From Paulinella micropora (taxonomy: Eukaryota; Cercozoa; Imbricatea; Euglyphida): a stretch of 64,000 nucleotides of DNA. Below are positions 56,295 through 64,000 of this stretch, in pieces. Location: the NCBI GenBank assembly GCA_009731375.1, contig BJOX01000351.1, positions 573,281-637,280 on the forward strand. The letters run 5' to 3'. The notes beneath the pieces were generated by a model. It saw only the letters and a program-made list of their open reading frames with translations. It did not search any database and was not told the origin of the DNA. The position numbers and the translations under genes were made by a program. Numbering within the stretch: the stretch's first letter is position 1; each line of letters begins with the position of its first letter.

Positions 56295-56949
56295 TCTCTC
56301 TCACACTCTCACTCTCACAACAGGAGGCGTGGTATATATATACATATATATATATACCTCCATCAGGCTTGTTTCTGCCTTTTGCATTTAGTCGAACGAC
56401 TTTTTCCAGCTTCTTTCGCGCCTTGATGAGTGCCACCTTTTTGCGGTTAATCTGTTTCTTGATGTTGTAGGCTTCATCCCTCAGAGCGTTTGCGTCTACG
56501 TGATCATTCAACCACTCCGCCACCCCTTCGCTTGTGGGAGTCTTGGACGCTACCAAGGGATCCTTGGCTAAATCATTCACACATTGCGCACAAATTTGTT
56601 GGGGAATGGCAAAACCATACAGGATTGAGGCAAAACATCACAGGATTGAGGCAAAACATCACAGGAGGGAGGGGGTTTTTTTTCCCAGGGGGGGGAGAGA
56701 GAAGTTCAACAGTGTACCCAATTCCAGCAGTTGTCCCGCCAGGCTTGCCTTGAAATCCAGGGTATGGTTCTTGCTTGGTGACAGAGTAGCCATAGCTAGC
56801 AGTGATTCACTTGTAGGGAACGAAAGTTTGTCAGTTTTGAGGTAGATCAGAAGGTACGGTAGGCAACGACTTGCTACCGTATACGCGCGCTTACAAACGC
56901 AGGTTTCATGGCTTTTTGCGTTTTCAATAGCTGTCATGATCAGAAACAA
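53602..56949 (-). CDS. Multi-exon Thr-rich protein with acidic tail, function unknown
   Basis: Exons on the minus strand with agreeing phase: about 56949-56718 (start uncertain), 56567-56358, 56203-56022, 55895-55802, 55661-55507, 55161-53602 (stop). The first exons are helical and Lys/Glu-rich (NIKKQINRKKVALIKARKKL). The last exon (519 codons) has an Asp-rich patch (VIVSDSDDDDEG), three ~30-residue repeats around PSVPVK / PSVPSVKVE with IATAATATVSTTTAE, and poly-Thr from an AGT run. It then has an apparently globular domain (LFTKVLEWQSLCRNPNKLQA to EAQFVLIDSFTL) and a Ser/Glu/Asp tail (DETSESESEDASDSADSDNE). No known family is recognised. Charged tail and basic regions suggest a nuclear protein. 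It is head-to-head with the transposase gene at 57296. Introns hold (CAA)n, (GA)n and (TA)n arrays. Confidence 0.65.
55210..55465. repeat. (CAA)n / (CAAA)n intron array
   Basis: AACAACAA and AAACAAAC units between the last two exons of the minus-strand gene. Confidence 0.95.
55940..56015. repeat. (GA)n intron array
   Basis: GA dinucleotides (CT on the coding strand) directly following the donor GTAATACTCTCTCTCT of exon 56203-56022. Confidence 0.95.
56223..56357. repeat. (CT)n and (TA)n intron arrays
   Basis: On the coding strand the donor GTATATATATATATG of exon 56567-56358 is itself the start of a TA array, followed by GA repeats up to near the next acceptor. Confidence 0.95.
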
Positions 56950-57225
56950 TTCCTCTTTGCAACGTTGTATATTGTGCTTGTCTTGTGTTCTATTGTGTTG
57001 TCTTGTCTTCTATGATAGGCTTGCATTTTTTGTGTTCCCTTTCTGTACCCTTGAAGTTCAATAACTAGAATTCTGACCCAAACCCCAATTCCTCTTTGCA
57101 ACGTTGTACATTGTGTTTGTCCTGTGTTCTATTGTGTTTGTCTTGTCTTTATGACAGGCTTGCATTTGTTGTCTTCCCTTTCTGTACCCTTGAAGTTCAA
57201 TGACTAGAATTCTGACCCAAACCTA
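56948..57225. promoter_or_regulatory. 139-bp tandem duplication between divergent genes
   Basis: AATTCCTCTTTGCAACGTTG to GAATTCTGACCCAAACC occurs at 56948 and again at 57087 with about 90% identity. It fills the space between the minus-strand gene and the ATG at 57296. A duplicated bidirectional promoter is an inference from position. Confidence 0.5.
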
Positions 57226-57295
57226 TCATCGCGCGAGTTTTTTTTGCTTGGGCGCTTCTGTTTCTCTTAGAATTTGGAAAATTTCCTTGCCTACA

Positions 57296-64000
<6,705 letters not shown>

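Overview
This is a eukaryotic nuclear scaffold, broken by at least 24 runs of N, in which simple repeats greatly outweigh genes. Evidence for a eukaryote: multi-exon genes with GT-AG introns, DNA transposons (piggyBac, Tc1/mariner-like), a tyrosine-recombinase retrotransposon, a tRNA-derived SINE and an interstitial TTAGGG tract. I cannot name the organism. There are no rRNA genes, no functional tRNA genes and no prokaryotic operons. Long ORFs with translations such as [16 protein letters not shown] or poly-N are microsatellites, not proteins.

Layout. 1-8.4 kb: (AAT)n, (AGT)n, (CAT)n, (CTAT)n and (ACAT)n arrays carrying SINE and other dispersed repeats, then the first of two copies of a ~270-bp TIR element. 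9-17 kb: gag-like and zinc-knuckle remnants on the minus strand, a 2.2-kb GATA array, and the second TIR-element copy. 16.8-24.8 kb: CT/poly-C, hexamer and heptamer arrays, then a higher-order satellite built from tetranucleotides. 24.8-35 kb: a degenerate Ngaro-like YR retrotransposon with split direct repeats (A1 ... B1-A2-B2). Its reverse transcriptase is cut in two by a 4.66-kb nested insertion that holds another gag. 36.3-44.2 kb: a divergent gene pair. The minus-strand gene has at least 12 exons and encodes an AT-hook / DDE-like / SAP-like protein; the plus-strand gene encodes a repeat-rich protein. 44.2-46.2 kb: a second cluster of SINE and related repeats. 46.4-49.3 kb: a near-intact piggyBac element with TTAA target duplication and 14-bp TIRs. 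50-53 kb: a gag-like pseudogene with CCCH-like fingers. 53.6-64 kb: a second divergent pair. The minus-strand gene encodes a Thr-rich, acidic-tailed protein; the plus-strand gene is a Tc1/mariner-like transposase whose introns are packed with arrays and which runs off the window.

Two patterns join the pieces. First, in the multi-exon genes many 5' splice donors run straight into a microsatellite (GTATGTATGT..., GTCTCTCT..., GTATATAT..., GTCTGTTATGTTATG...), so introns look like arrays seeded at the donor. Second, both divergent intergenic regions contain a tandem duplication, and each pair couples a transposase-like protein with a low-complexity charged partner. Exon boundaries were placed by hand from GT/AG sites and reading-frame phase; those with agreeing phase are listed under the genes.

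Gaps: 1605-1849, 2941-3071, 7919-7960, 8644-8802, 12614-12628, 13322-13331, 13461-13470, 13894-14107, 14297-14306, 15394-15403, 17127-17136, 17634-17643, 21594-21792, 23844-23853, 24068-24394, 35468-35477, 38617-38626, 39527-39536, 41049-41058, 41695-41715, 42159-42360, 45318-45348, 45721-45949, 60640-60649.
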